NCBI RefSeq assembly: GCF_030551255.1
Contig: NZ_CP130630.1
Span: 868,001-932,000 of the forward strand
DNA from: Streptomyces sp. NL15-2K
GTDB lineage: Bacteria; Actinomycetota; Actinomycetes; Streptomycetales; Streptomycetaceae
DNA length: 64,000 bases
Direction of reading: 5' to 3'
Of the stretch, positions 42,273-51,584 are shown one piece after another. Numbering within the stretch: position 1 is the first letter of the stretch; the number at the start of each line of letters is the position of its first letter. The translations under genes were made by a program, and so were the position numbers. The notes under the pieces are model-generated. The model did not search any database. It saw nothing but the letters and a program-made list of their open reading frames with translations, and was not told the DNA's origin.

Positions 42273-45200
42273 CGGCCGGACGGCAGCCGGTAGGAGGCGA
42301 CGCCGTCCGCGAAGCCGAGGTGTTCGACGCCGTCGACCCGGGACAGGGGTGTCCTGCCCTCGCGGACGGTGGACGGATCGGCGGTGGGAAGACGGAGGGT
42401 CGCGGTGCTGTTCGCGGGCACGGCGGCCCGGTAGGCCAGCTTCCGGCCGTTCACCTGCCACTCGCTGACGATCTCGCCGTACGGCGAGACATGTGACCCG
42501 CCCACATGCGTGATCTTCCCTGTCGGGTCGAGGTGCGGGCGCAGGAAGAAGTGCCGGAAGCCCGGGTGCGCCGGGTCCTTGGCGATGCCGGCCATGCTCT
42601 CGTACATCCACTCCATGATCGCGCCGTAGGAGTAGTGGTTGAACGAGTTCATGTCGACCGGGCCGAAGCCGTCCTCCTTGGAGTACGAGTTCCAGCGCTC
42701 CCAGATGGTGGTGGCGCCGTTGGACACGGAGTACAGCCAGGACGGCATCGCGTTCTGGTGCAGCAGCTTGTACGCCAGGTCGACGCGGCCCTCGTCGGTG
42801 AGGACGGGGGCGAGGACGTTCACGCCGAGGAAGCCGACGGAGAGGGTGTTCTCCGCGTACTTGACGCGCGTGCTGTCGGGGTGGGCCTTCTTGTAGGCCT
42901 CGCCGTTGGCGATGTTCTCGGCGAGCAGCTCGACGAGCCCGCGGCGCTGGGCCTGCGTGTCGTACAGGCCGAGCTTGAGGACCCACAGCAGGGCGGTCTG
43001 GGTGTCGTCCTCGGTCTTGCGCGGGCTGTCGCCGGGCGTGGGCGGCGGGTCGCCCAGGCTCGATCGGACCGTGATCCGGCCCGTGGTCGCGTCGGTGGCG
43101 AGGTACTTGGTGATGAAGGCCCGCTTGATCCGGGAGAAGAGCTGCTCGTAGGTGCGGATCTCGGCGGTGCGGCCGGTGGCGCGGGCCATGTCCGCCATGA
43201 GCCGGGCGCTGTAGCCGTAGTAGACGTCGCTGATGAGCTGGGTGCTGGTGTCCTGGAAGGCCAGCCAGTCGCCGAAGATCGCGCCCTGTCCGGCGTAGGT
43301 GTCGCCGGTGCGCCCCCGGATCCAGTCCATGTACGTCGTCATCGCGGTCCAGCTGCGGTCGATGACGGTGGTGTCGCCGGACATCTGCCACACCGTCCAC
43401 GGCACGACCACCCCGCAGTCCGCCCAACCGCTCGCCGGGACCGGCTGGTTGTAGCGGGCGCCGGGCGCGATCCAGGTGAACTGGGCGCCGTCCGCGCCGT
43501 AGGTGCGCTGCGAGTCGATCAGGGTGTCCTGGAAGTGGCTGAGGAAGTTGACGGCGTCGGCGTTGTACAGGCCGGTGTGGGAGAACAGTTGGGTGTCGCC
43601 GGTCCAGCCGCAGCGTTCGTCGCGCTGCGGGCAGTCGGTGGGCACCCAGAGGTAGTTGCCGCGCTGGCCCCAACGGACGTTGTTGATCAGCTGGTTGGTG
43701 TCGGGGTCGTTCGTGGTGATGGTGCCGATGTCGTTCAGGGCGGAGGTGGCGACCTTGCCGGTGAACTCGGTGAGGGTGACGGTGTCGGTCGCGGTGACGG
43801 AGACATAGCGGAAGCCGTAGAAGGTCAGCGAGTCCTGGTGGGTCTCGCCGTGCGGGTCGCCCTTGAGGACGTACGTGCTGGTCGCCTTGGCCGTGCGCAG
43901 GTTGGCGCGGTAGACCGAGCCGACGGGCCCGTCGGCGCCCGCGCTGGCGTCGTTGAGCATCTCGCCCGGCTTGAAGGTGACTTGGGCGCCCGCCGGGCCG
44001 CGCAGGGTGTAGCGGGGCACGCCGACCATGTTCTGGCCGAGGTCGATCACGGCGGTGTCGCCGGGGTGCAGCGTCACGGTGGCGGTGGCCGCCGCGGCCG
44101 GGTCGGTGACCGTGCGGGAGTCGTCGACGACGATGCGGCCCTTGCCGTCGGGGCTGCCGTCCTGGCCCGTCACGCCGGTGCAGACGGTGATCGAGTGCGG
44201 CTTTCGGTCCCACTCGGGCATCAGGCGGGCGCTCTCGCCGGGGTAGGCGACGAGTTTCGCGTCGGGGAAGGCGGTGGCGTGGTCGTGCTCCTCGGTGCCC
44301 GCCCATCCCGAGGTGTCGAAGCCGCCTGCGGTCCAGCCCTTCAGCTCCTTGCGGGCGTCGTAGGTCTGTCCGTCGTAGATGTCGTCGGCGCCGTGAGGGC
44401 CGGTGTCGGTGGCTTTCCAGTCGGTGCCGGGTGCGGTGACGACCGTCTGTTCGGATCCATCGGCGTACCGGATGAGGAGCTTGGCCTTGAGGGCGAGGCG
44501 GTTGCCGTCCGCGGAGTAGTAGACGCTGTTGTCGGAGATGCGGCCGTTGTACCAGCCGTTGCCGAGCACGGCCGCGAGGGTGACCTGCCGGCTGCCCGCC
44601 ACGAGGGTCGTGACGTCGTAGGTCAGGTAGTTGACGGTGGTGTCGTAGTTGGTCCAGCCCGGGGCCAGGAGTTCGTGGGTGGTGGAGTCGCCCTGCGGTA
44701 CGCAGACCCGGTGACCGTTGACGTAGGCGTCGTACACGCCGAGGGCGGTGATGTAGAGGCGCGCCTCACGGACTTGACGGCCCGTCAGGTCCGTCTGCCG
44801 TCGCAGGAGGGGTGCGCCGGGGGTGCCCGGTTCCTTGCCCGCCATGGTGATCCAGCGCGCGCCGGCCCAGCCGGTGACACCGTCGGTGCTGAGCAGGGCG
44901 GTCTCGAAGTGGGCGGTCGGGGCGGCGGGGACCACGCGGCCGTTCTCGTCCCAGACCGTCACCGCCCAGTGGTAGCGGGTGGAGGCGCGGAGCGCGGGTC
45001 CGGCATAGCGCACCGCGACCGAGTCGGGTGAGGTGACACGGCCGCTGTTCCAGACGTCCGCGCGGGCGGGGGTCAGCCGGTCGGGCGCGGTCGCCACCAG
45101 GATCCGGTACGCCGTCTGACGGCGGCCGCGGACCGGGGAGACCGTACGCCAGCCGAACCGCGGTCGTGGCGCGTCCACGCCGAGCGGGTTCGTGCGGTGC

Positions 45201-45370
45201 TCGACGGTCAGTCCCGTCACGGCGGTCCGGTGCGGAGCGGGTGCCGCCGAGGCCGTGGCCCCGGTACCGATGCCTCCGGCCATGGCCACGGGTACCGCCC
45301 CCAAAGCTGTCGTCAGGACCGTTCTGCGGCGCACCGTTCGGCGGGTCGAGTCGTTCACTCCGTCGTTCAT
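42245..45370 (-). CDS. secreted alpha-L-rhamnosidase (GH78)
   Basis: A 1041-residue protein with a Tat signal (RRTVRRRTVLTTALGA, cleavage near ASA-AP). The domain order is typical of GH78: an N-terminal fibronectin-like region (PRPRFGW), the Bac_rhamnosid_N jelly roll (ARLYITALGVYDAYVNGHRV), then the (alpha/alpha)6 catalytic barrel from about residue 550 with DCPQRDERCGWTGD, and a C-terminal beta domain. Retaining the DERCGW acid region suggests activity. It releases terminal L-rhamnose from plant glycans or glycosides. AAGGGA precedes the ATG at 45370. A TGTATCGATTCA operator-like site lies 27 bp upstream. Confidence 0.92.
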   Translation of the reverse strand: MNDGVNDSTRRTVRRRTVLTTALGAVPVAMAGGIGTGATASAAPAPHRTAVTGLTVEHRTNPLGVDAPRPRFGWRTVSPVRGRRQTAYRILVATAPDRLTPARADVWNSGRVTSPDSVAVRYAGPALRASTRYHWAVTVWDENGRVVPAAPTAHFETALLSTDGVTGWAGARWITMAGKEPGTPGAPLLRRQTDLTGRQVREARLYITALGVYDAYVNGHRVCVPQGDSTTHELLAPGWTNYDTTVNYLTYDVTTLVAGSRQVTLAAVLGNGWYNGRISDNSVYYSADGNRLALKAKLLIRYADGSEQTVVTAPGTDWKATDTGPHGADDIYDGQTYDARKELKGWTAGGFDTSGWAGTEEHDHATAFPDAKLVAYPGESARLMPEWDRKPHSITVCTGVTGQDGSPDGKGRIVVDDSRTVTDPAAAATATVTLHPGDTAVIDLGQNMVGVPRYTLRGPAGAQVTFKPGEMLNDASAGADGPVGSVYRANLRTAKATSTYVLKGDPHGETHQDSLTFYGFRYVSVTATDTVTLTEFTGKVATSALNDIGTITTNDPDTNQLINNVRWGQRGNYLWVPTDCPQRDERCGWTGDTQLFSHTGLYNADAVNFLSHFQDTLIDSQRTYGADGAQFTWIAPGARYNQPVPASGWADCGVVVPWTVWQMSGDTTVIDRSWTAMTTYMDWIRGRTGDTYAGQGAIFGDWLAFQDTSTQLISDVYYGYSARLMADMARATGRTAEIRTYEQLFSRIKRAFITKYLATDATTGRITVRSSLGDPPPTPGDSPRKTEDDTQTALLWVLKLGLYDTQAQRRGLVELLAENIANGEAYKKAHPDSTRVKYAENTLSVGFLGVNVLAPVLTDEGRVDLAYKLLHQNAMPSWLYSVSNGATTIWERWNSYSKEDGFGPVDMNSFNHYSYGAIMEWMYESMAGIAKDPAHPGFRHFFLRPHLDPTGKITHVGGSHVSPYGEIVSEWQVNGRKLAYRAAVPANSTATLRLPTADPSTVREGRTPLSRVDGVEHLGFADGVASYRLPSGRYELTSALA

Positions 45371-45396
45371 GCCGTCATCCCTTCGGCCGTCGGAGT

Positions 45397-45408
45397 TGTA
45401 TCGATTCA
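45397..45408 (-). promoter_or_regulatory. candidate rhamnose operator 3 (rhamnosidase)
   Basis: TGTATCGATTCA differs at one base from the perfect palindrome upstream of rhaI (34328). It lies 27-38 bp upstream of the GH78 start codon. A weaker arm pair, TTGAA and TTCAA around ACCG, is at 45519-45532. The shared site argues that the rhamnosidase is controlled with the catabolic operon although it is 10 kb away. Confidence 0.6.
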
Positions 45409-45548
45409 GTCCGATCGCCGGTTGAACATAGTGGCGCCTGTGACACGTGTCCACGGCCCCAACAGGACAATTTACGAACAGAGTTGAACGGAAACCGTCA
45501 AGCCGACCCGATGGCCCTTTGAAACCGTTCAAAAACGGAATGCTGCCT

Positions 45549-46142
45549 TCAGTGTCCGTAGGCGGGCTCGACGCAGCCGCCCTCCATGTAGGGGCCGTGG
45601 GCCTCGATGGTGTTCCGGTGGCTCGGCACCAGCGTCCCCGTGACGCACACGCCGTCCAGGCCGATGACGAATTGGACGGTGTCGTCCACGGAACGCAGCT
45701 GCTCGACCTCGTAGCCGTAGTCGAGGCGGGAAAGTTCGGTGTCGACCCGGACCTTGTCCACGGGGACGTCCTTGAGCCTCTCGGTCAGCCGCTTCACGTG
45801 AACCTCGCCCCGGCAGACCGAGAGGCCCTTCAGGGGCAGTGCGCGCCGGTAGGCGTTGTTGTCCGCGTAGTTCGGGGGCTGGTCCCCCACCGCTTCCGTC
45901 GCGGGTGGCGAGGAGGTCTCTTCGGCCGTCGGCCGCGGTGCCGTCGTACCGCAGGCCGCGTCTTCCAGCTTCCTCAACTCGGTGCTGATGTGACGCGGCT
46001 GCGGCGATGACGACGTCGGGGTGGAGGCGCTCGGGGCCGAGGTCGTGGGCTGCGACCCGCTGTCGGCGCGGGTGCTTCCGCACCCGGTCAGGGCGAGGAC
46101 GACGGTGGCGGCCAGGGTCGCCAGGGCGGTGCTTCTGTGCAT
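45549..46142 (-). CDS. hypothetical lipoprotein
   Basis: A 197-residue precursor. The N terminus ends in the lipobox ALTGCGS (Cys about residue 21), followed by a Ser/Thr/Pro-rich linker. The mature part has three further cysteines and no domain I recognise; LGLDGVCVTGTLVPSH near the C terminus resembles small secreted Streptomyces proteins with two beta strands. It should be anchored on the outer face of the membrane. It lies upstream of the GH78 gene on the same strand but 178 bp away, with operator-like sequences between. Confidence 0.7.
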   Translation of the reverse strand: MHRSTALATLAATVVLALTGCGSTRADSGSQPTTSAPSASTPTSSSPQPRHISTELRKLEDAACGTTAPRPTAEETSSPPATEAVGDQPPNYADNNAYRRALPLKGLSVCRGEVHVKRLTERLKDVPVDKVRVDTELSRLDYGYEVEQLRSVDDTVQFVIGLDGVCVTGTLVPSHRNTIEAHGPYMEGGCVEPAYGH

Positions 46143-46209
46143 CCGCCGAGTTGATCAGGACAAGGCCCGTCCGGCTATGGCGGAGGCCATACCTCCGGTC
46201 ACGGCCCTG

Positions 46210-46854
46210 TCACGACTCCCGCAGGAGGACCGTGGGCAGGGTCTCCTCCAGGATCCGCCCCCGGGGCAGAGAGAGGTCGAAGTGCTGCTGGAGGACCTCC
46301 AGTGAGGTCCTGTGCACGGTGCGGTGGTCCAGGTCGTGGTCGGGCAGTCCGGCGGCGGTCAGCAGTTGCTCGACGCCGGACGCCACCTCGGGGTCTCCCT
46401 GTACGCCGTCGTACCCCCAGGAGCCGTCCAGGTGCAGGTTGAACGCGCACATCAGTCGCTCGTCGTGGCGGTAGGCGAACTGCGGGGGCACCGGCTTGCC
46501 GTTCTCCTCCTCGAACTCCAGGTGGAAGACGTGGGCCCCACCACGGTCGATCAGTGGTGTGCCGCCGAACTCCCCCTGCCAGCCGCCGTACTTGACCACG
46601 TACGCCCATTCGCCGATCTCCCCGTGGCGCAGGGCGATCCCCAGGAAGACGTCCCCGAAGAGGCCTTCGAGCACATCCTGCACCTGGCGGCCGGTGAGTT
46701 CTCCGATGGAGCGCGGTCTCAGCTTTTGGCGGAACACGGTCTCGGCGACCCGCTTCGCGAGCGTTTCCGAGGCGAGGTCACGGGCGATCACGATGCTGTA
46801 GCCGCCCCAGGCGATGGACTGGGGTTCGGCGAGCCAGGATAATCCGTCAGTCAT
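46210..46854 (-). CDS. hypothetical protein (possibly DUF6461-like)
   Basis: A 214-residue soluble protein with Trp- and Gly-rich early part (WLAEPQSIAWGGYSIVIARDL) and the segment GEWAYVVKYGGWQGEFGG. The overall look, beginning with WL-E and containing an EWA-VEY-like motif, recalls DUF6461 proteins of Streptomyces, but I cannot confirm this. The ATG at 46854 was chosen over one six codons upstream; neither has a clear ribosome site. It is divergent from the ABC exporter genes. Confidence 0.6.
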   Translation of the reverse strand: MTDGLSWLAEPQSIAWGGYSIVIARDLASETLAKRVAETVFRQKLRPRSIGELTGRQVQDVLEGLFGDVFLGIALRHGEIGEWAYVVKYGGWQGEFGGTPLIDRGGAHVFHLEFEEENGKPVPPQFAYRHDERLMCAFNLHLDGSWGYDGVQGDPEVASGVEQLLTAAGLPDHDLDHRTVHRTSLEVLQQHFDLSLPRGRILEETLPTVLLRES

Positions 46855-46987
46855 GTGATCATCTTGGCGCATCGGGCCCGGGGTGTCACTGAATACACCC
46901 TCCGATACGGGTTCTGCGCCCCATGTGCCCCGGCCTCCGTCTCCGTAGCTTCTTGAGCGAGGCACACGGCGTGCCGGACGGAGAGTG

Positions 46988-47779
46988 ATGACGATGTTTC
47001 GCACAGGCTCGCGACGCACCCACGACACGGGACCCGCCCCCGAAGCGCTGCGGCTGGTCAAAGTCAGCAAGACCTACGGGACGGACGACAGTGCCGTGAC
47101 CGCTCTCGACGGGGTCACGCTCTGCCTCGGTCGCGGCACCTTCACCGCCGTGATGGGGCCGTCGGGCTCGGGCAAGTCCACCCTGCTGCAGTGCGCGGCC
47201 GGGCTCGACCTGCCCGACAGCGGCATCGTGCGCGTGGACGGCACGGAGTTGACCGGCGGCGGCGAGGCGGAGCTGGCGAGGTTCCGGCGCGGGCGGATCG
47301 GGTTCGTGTTCCAGCAGTACAACCTGCTCGACACGCTGACCGTCGCCCAGAACACGGTGCTGCCGCTCAAGCTGGCCGGGCGGCGCGTCGACCGTGAGCG
47401 GGCCCGGGAGGTGCTGACGGCCGTCGGTCTGGGCGACCGGCTCGGGCACCGACCCGACCAGCTCTCCGGTGGTCAGCGGCAGCGGGTGGCGATCGCCCGG
47501 GCCCTGGTCACCGAACCCCGGGTGATCTTCGCGGACGAGCCGACCGGCGCCCTGGACACACGCTCCGCGCGGGAGGTGCTGCGGCTGCTCCAGGACGCGG
47601 TGCGGGTGCACGGCCGGACCGTGGTGATGGTGACGCACGACCCGGTCGCCGCCTCCTACGCCGGCTCCGTGCTGTTCCTCGCCGACGGGCGGCTGGCCGG
47701 GCGGATGGACGCGCCGACGCCGGACGCGGTCGCCGAGCGGCTGGCACACCTGGGCGACGACATGATGGCGGGGCTGTGA
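46988..47779 (+). CDS. ABC transporter ATP-binding protein (MacB/LolD type)
   Basis: A 263-residue ATPase. Walker [10 protein letters not shown] (about residue 58), Q-loop in [13 protein letters not shown], signature [15 protein letters not shown], Walker [13 protein letters not shown] and the H-loop VMVTHD are all intact. This is the MacB/FtsE subfamily, which pairs with FtsX-type permeases. GGAG precedes the ATG at 46988; a further ATG two codons on is the alternative. The permease gene starts 3 bp after the stop. Confidence 0.9.
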   Translation: MTMFRTGSRRTHDTGPAPEALRLVKVSKTYGTDDSAVTALDGVTLCLGRGTFTAVMGPSGSGKSTLLQCAAGLDLPDSGIVRVDGTELTGGGEAELARFRRGRIGFVFQQYNLLDTLTVAQNTVLPLKLAGRRVDRERAREVLTAVGLGDRLGHRPDQLSGGQRQRVAIARALVTEPRVIFADEPTGALDTRSAREVLRLLQDAVRVHGRTVVMVTHDPVAASYAGSVLFLADGRLAGRMDAPTPDAVAERLAHLGDDMMAGL

Positions 47780-47782
47780 GCG

Positions 47783-49093
47783 ATGTTCGTACTGGCGATG
47801 CGGTCGATACGGCAACGGCCCGGGCGGTTCCTCGCGACGCTGCTGTCCGCCTTCCTGGGCGCGGCGATCATCATGACGTTCAACTCGATGCACGACACGG
47901 CGGGGCAGCCCGGCGTGGACTCCGTGAGCGCCGAGACCCTGTCCACCGCGGCGGGCGTGGTCGGCGGCTACGGCACCCTGCTGGTGTTCTTCGCCGTCGC
48001 CTCGACGCTGACGGTCAACGTGCGCCAGCGCACCACCGAGCTGGAGCTGCTGCGCTGCTCGGGGGCGACCCCGGCGCAGCTCAAGCGGATGGTCGTGGGT
48101 GAGGCGGTGGCCGTGGCCCTGGTGGGCGCCGTGCTGGCGATCGGCCCGGCGATGCTGGGCGGGCGGGCGCTGCTGGAGGTGTTCCAGGACAGTGGGCAGG
48201 TCGCGCGGTCCGTCGAGCACTCCTTCGGTCCGATCGCGCTGATGTCGGGCGTCGACATCACCCTGCTCGCGGCGGCGGGCGCGGCGTTCCTCGCCGTACG
48301 GCGGGCGACGCGCGGACGGCGGCAGCGAGGCGGGGCACGGCAGTTCTTCGCCTACGCCGCTCTGGTGGCCGGCGCCGTGTCGGTGTCCTCCGCCTTCGCG
48401 TTCTCGGCGACGGACTCGGCGCTGATGGCCCCGCCGGCCTACGGGGCGATCCTGCTGTCGGTGGGATTCGCTCTGCTGTCGCCGCGGCTGCTGAAGGGCC
48501 TGCTGGACCGGCTGCCGCTGACCGGCGCGAGCGGCTGGCTGGCGGTGCGCAACCTGCGCCGCCGGGCGGACCACCTCGCCGGGATCCTGATGTCGCTGAT
48601 CCTGTTCACGGCGGTCGCCACGGCCACGCTGTACATGCAGGCGGTGGAGAGCGACGCCGTCGAGGCCTCGGGCCTGACCAAGTCGGTCGACGCCAAGAAC
48701 CTCGAGACGCTGAACTTCACCGTCGTCGGCATCATCGTGGTCTTCGTCTGCGTCATGCTGGTCAACTCGCTGTACGCGGCGACCACGTACCGCGGCCGGG
48801 AGTTCGGGCAGCAGCGCCTGGCGGGGGCGACGCCGGGGCAGGTGCTCGGCACGGTCGGCGCCGAGGGGCTGATCCTGACGGTGACCGGGCTGTTCTTCGG
48901 CACGGTGGCCGCGCTGGCCGGGATCGTCCCGTTCACCGTCGTGCGCACCGACTCGGTGCTGCCGGACCAGGGCCTGGGGATCTGGCTCGGGGTCGTGTCG
49001 GTCGCGGCGGCGGCGACGCTGGGGACGAGTCTGGCCACGGCCCGGCGGGTGCTGCGGACTCCTCCCGTGGGGGCGGTCGCGGTGGCGGCGTGA
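47783..49093 (+). CDS. ABC transporter permease (FtsX-like)
   Basis: A 436-residue membrane protein with about eight hydrophobic helices. A first helix at 15-38 is followed by a short extracellular loop, then a two-unit FtsX arrangement: residues 55-170 (VNVRQRTTELELLRCSGATPAQLKRMVVGEA) and 310-430 (TYRGREFGQQRLAGATPGQVLGTVGAEG). These RxxE-LRxxGA motifs are the FtsX coupling region. Partner of the preceding ATPase; the substrate is unknown, with export of a peptide, lipid or antibiotic plausible. A strong terminator follows. Confidence 0.88.
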   Translation: MFVLAMRSIRQRPGRFLATLLSAFLGAAIIMTFNSMHDTAGQPGVDSVSAETLSTAAGVVGGYGTLLVFFAVASTLTVNVRQRTTELELLRCSGATPAQLKRMVVGEAVAVALVGAVLAIGPAMLGGRALLEVFQDSGQVARSVEHSFGPIALMSGVDITLLAAAGAAFLAVRRATRGRRQRGGARQFFAYAALVAGAVSVSSAFAFSATDSALMAPPAYGAILLSVGFALLSPRLLKGLLDRLPLTGASGWLAVRNLRRRADHLAGILMSLILFTAVATATLYMQAVESDAVEASGLTKSVDAKNLETLNFTVVGIIVVFVCVMLVNSLYAATTYRGREFGQQRLAGATPGQVLGTVGAEGLILTVTGLFFGTVAALAGIVPFTVVRTDSVLPDQGLGIWLGVVSVAAAATLGTSLATARRVLRTPPVGAVAVAA

Positions 49094-49105
49094 GGACGAC
49101 GACGA

Positions 49106-49133
49106 AGGGGCGGCCGTGTCGACGGCCGCCCCT
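49106..49133 (+). terminator. terminator of the ABC exporter operon
   Basis: AGGGGCGGCCGT and ACGGCCGCCCCT form a perfect 12-bp stem with a GTCG tetraloop, 13 bp after the permease stop codon. No U tract follows, which is usual for this GC content. Confidence 0.85.
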
Positions 49134-49250
49134 GACTCGTGCCCGGGGGTCCAAGAGGGCTACTTCACGCCGGCCGTGACAGAAGCGGTGAACAAGCGCT
49201 TAGATAGGTGACCGACCGACCAGGTACCGCCGCCGACCGGGAGGCCCCTG

Positions 49251-50108
49251 TTGTTCACATCCGTCGACGACGTCTCCGCACGTCTCGCCGAGACCGGTTA
49301 CCTCGCGTCGCCGGCGGTCGCCACGACCGTCTTCCTCGCCGACCGCCTGGGCAAGCCGCTGCTCGTGGAGGGACCGGCCGGAGTCGGCAAGACCGAGCTC
49401 GCCAAGGCCGTGGCGCAGGTCGCTCAGGCACGGCTGGTGCGTCTGCAGTGCTACGAGGGCGTCGACGAGTCCCGGGCGCTGTACGAGTGGAACCACGCCA
49501 AGCAGTTGCTGCGCATCAGCGCGGGCCGCGACGAGACGTGGGACGAGACGCGCACGGACATCTTCAGCGAGGAGTTCCTGCTCCCCCGCCCGCTGCTGAC
49601 CGCCATCCGCGGCGACGAGCCGAAGGTCCTGCTGATCGACGAGACCGACAAGGCGGACGTCGAGGTGGAGGGCCTGCTCCTGGAGGTGCTCAGCGACTTC
49701 CAGGTCACCGTCCCCGAGCTGGGCACGATCACCGCGACCCGCCGCCCCTTCGTCGTGCTCACCTCGAACGCGAGCCGCGAGCTGTCCGAGGCCCTGCGCC
49801 GCCGCTGTCTGTTCCTGCACATCGGCTTCCCGGACGAGGAGTTGGAGCGGCGGATCGTCCGGCTGAAGGTGCCGGAGCTGGACGAGGCGCCGGCCCGGTC
49901 GGTGGTCCGCGTCGTCGGGGCGCTGAGGGCGATGGACCTGCGGAAGGTGCCGTCGGTCGCGGAGACCATCGACTGGGCGCGCACGCTCCTCGCGCTGGGC
50001 GCCGACACGCTCGACGAGACGGTCGTCCGCGACAGCCTGGGGGTGCTGCTCAAGCACCAGGACGACGTTCTGAAGGCGACCGCCAAGCTCGATCTGGACG
50101 CCCTGTGA
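49251..50108 (+). CDS. MoxR family AAA ATPase
   Basis: A 285-residue AAA+ ATPase. Walker A is GPAGVGKTE (about residues 43-51), Walker B is VLLIDETDKAD, and sensor 1 is VLTSNASRELS. The segment LQCYEGVDESRALYEWNHAKQLL places it in the MoxR subgroup that works with CoxE-type VWA proteins, chaperones for metalloenzyme maturation or complex remodelling. The TTG start was chosen because GGGAGG lies 7 nt upstream; a GTG or ATG in frame is not available nearby. The stop overlaps the VWA gene by 4 nt. Confidence 0.88.
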   Translation: MFTSVDDVSARLAETGYLASPAVATTVFLADRLGKPLLVEGPAGVGKTELAKAVAQVAQARLVRLQCYEGVDESRALYEWNHAKQLLRISAGRDETWDETRTDIFSEEFLLPRPLLTAIRGDEPKVLLIDETDKADVEVEGLLLEVLSDFQVTVPELGTITATRRPFVVLTSNASRELSEALRRRCLFLHIGFPDEELERRIVRLKVPELDEAPARSVVRVVGALRAMDLRKVPSVAETIDWARTLLALGADTLDETVVRDSLGVLLKHQDDVLKATAKLDLDAL

Positions 50109-51462
50109 GCACGCCGGCGGGCGTCGCCGAGCGGCTGACGTCCCTGGTCGGGGCGCTGCGCGCGCACGGCATCCGGATCGGCACCGGCGAGACCGTGGAC
50201 GCGGCCCGGGCGGTGACGGTGCTGGGCCTCGCGGATCGTGAGCGGCTGCGGGAGGGGCTGGCCGCGACGTTGCTGCACGGCACGGCCCAGCGGCCGGTGT
50301 TCGACCCGGTCTTCGACCTGTACTTCCCGGCGGGCGTCGGCGGGCCCGAGCAGGAGCCCGCGGACCGGGACGACCTGCGGGAGCGGCTCGCGGCCGCGCT
50401 GGCCGCCGACGACCAGGCCCTGCTGGGGCGGTTGGCGGCCGAGGCGGTCGACGGCTTCGGCGGGTACGGTTCCTCGCCGGCGTCGGACGGCTGGTCGTCG
50501 CACCAGACGCTCGACCGGCTCCGCCCGCAGACGCTCCTGGCGCGCGTCCGCGACACCGTCCGTGGGCGGCACGGCGGTTCGGGATTCACCGACCGGCTGC
50601 TGGAGGACGAGATCCGGCGGCGCATCGAGGCGTTCCGGGGCATGGTGGCCGCTCAGGCGCGGCGGCGGGTCGCCGAGCGGCGCGGCCGGGACGAGATCGC
50701 CCGGCGGGCGGTGGCCCCGACCGCCGACCGGGTCGACTTCCTGTTCGCGGGCAGGGACCGGCTGGCCGAGCTGCGCAGGACGGTGCGGCCGCTGGCCCGC
50801 AAGCTCGCCACCCGGCTGGCCGCCCGCCGGCGCCGGGCGCGCGCGGCACGATCGATCTGCGGCGCACCCTGCGCGGGTCGCTGTCGACGGGCGGCGTGCC
50901 GATGAAGCCGGTGCTGCGCCGACGCCGTCCCGCCCGCCCCGAACTGGTGCTGCTGTGCGACGTGTCGGGCTCGGTGTCCGGGTTCTCGGACTTCACGATG
51001 CTGCTGGTGCAGGCGTTGCACGACCAGTTCAGCAAGGTGCGGATGTTCGCCTTCGTCAACCGGATCGACGAGGTGACCCGGCTGCTCGTGCACGGCGCGG
51101 CCGATCCGGAGGGACTCGGTGCCCGGATCCGGGCGGAGGCGACCCTCACGGGCTGGCACGGCAGCAGCGACTACGGCGTCGCACTGGGCGAGTTCGCGGA
51201 GCGGTACGGCGACGCGGTCGGCCCGCGCACGACCGTGTTCGTCCTCGGCGACGCCCGTACGAACATGAGCGACCCGAACCTCCCGGCCGTACGGCACCTC
51301 ACCGAACGGGCCCGCCGCGTCTACTGGTTGAACCCGGAAGCGCGCTCGCACTGGGGCACGGGCGACTCCGCGGCCCTCGCCTACGCCGAGCTGGCCGAGA
51401 TGCACGAGTGCCGCAACGCGCGGCAGCTCGGGGACATCGTCGGACGCCTTCTGCCGATCTGA
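50105..51462 (+). pseudogene. CoxE-type VWA domain protein, frameshifted
   Basis: The coding region is split in two frames. From the GTG at 50105 (GTGA overlap with moxR) the protein reads normally for about 245 residues (VAERLTSLVGALRAHGIRIG, DEIRRRIEAFRGMVAAQARRR) and then becomes garbage after RLAARRRRARAARS. From about 50850 the next frame continues the family: the + strand encodes GTIDLRRTLRGSLSTGGVPM, then the VWA domain with CDVSGSVSGFSDF (MIDAS DxSxS), WHGSSDYG and GDARTNMSDP to the stop at 51462. One C missing in the GCGCGCG run at 50838-50847 explains it. It may be a real mutation or a sequencing error. Confidence 0.85.
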
Positions 51463-51584
51463 TCACGCGGCCAACTGCGGGTACAGAGCGGGTTTCAGGG
51501 ATTTCTCGGGGAGAACCAGGGCTTGTCCCTGATGTCCGTCCCGCCGATCCGGCCTTACGCTCCGCGGTAACAAAGGGGGGACCC

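Noticed and set aside
41247..44306. 1019-aa frame spanning the rhamnosidase and lutC on the minus strand
   Set aside because: Shadow frame rich in His/Arg/Pro; the GH78 frame has all domain motifs.
50830..50910. Programmed frameshift in the VWA gene
   Set aside because: No heptameric slippery sequence or structure; a simple base loss in a GC run is more likely.
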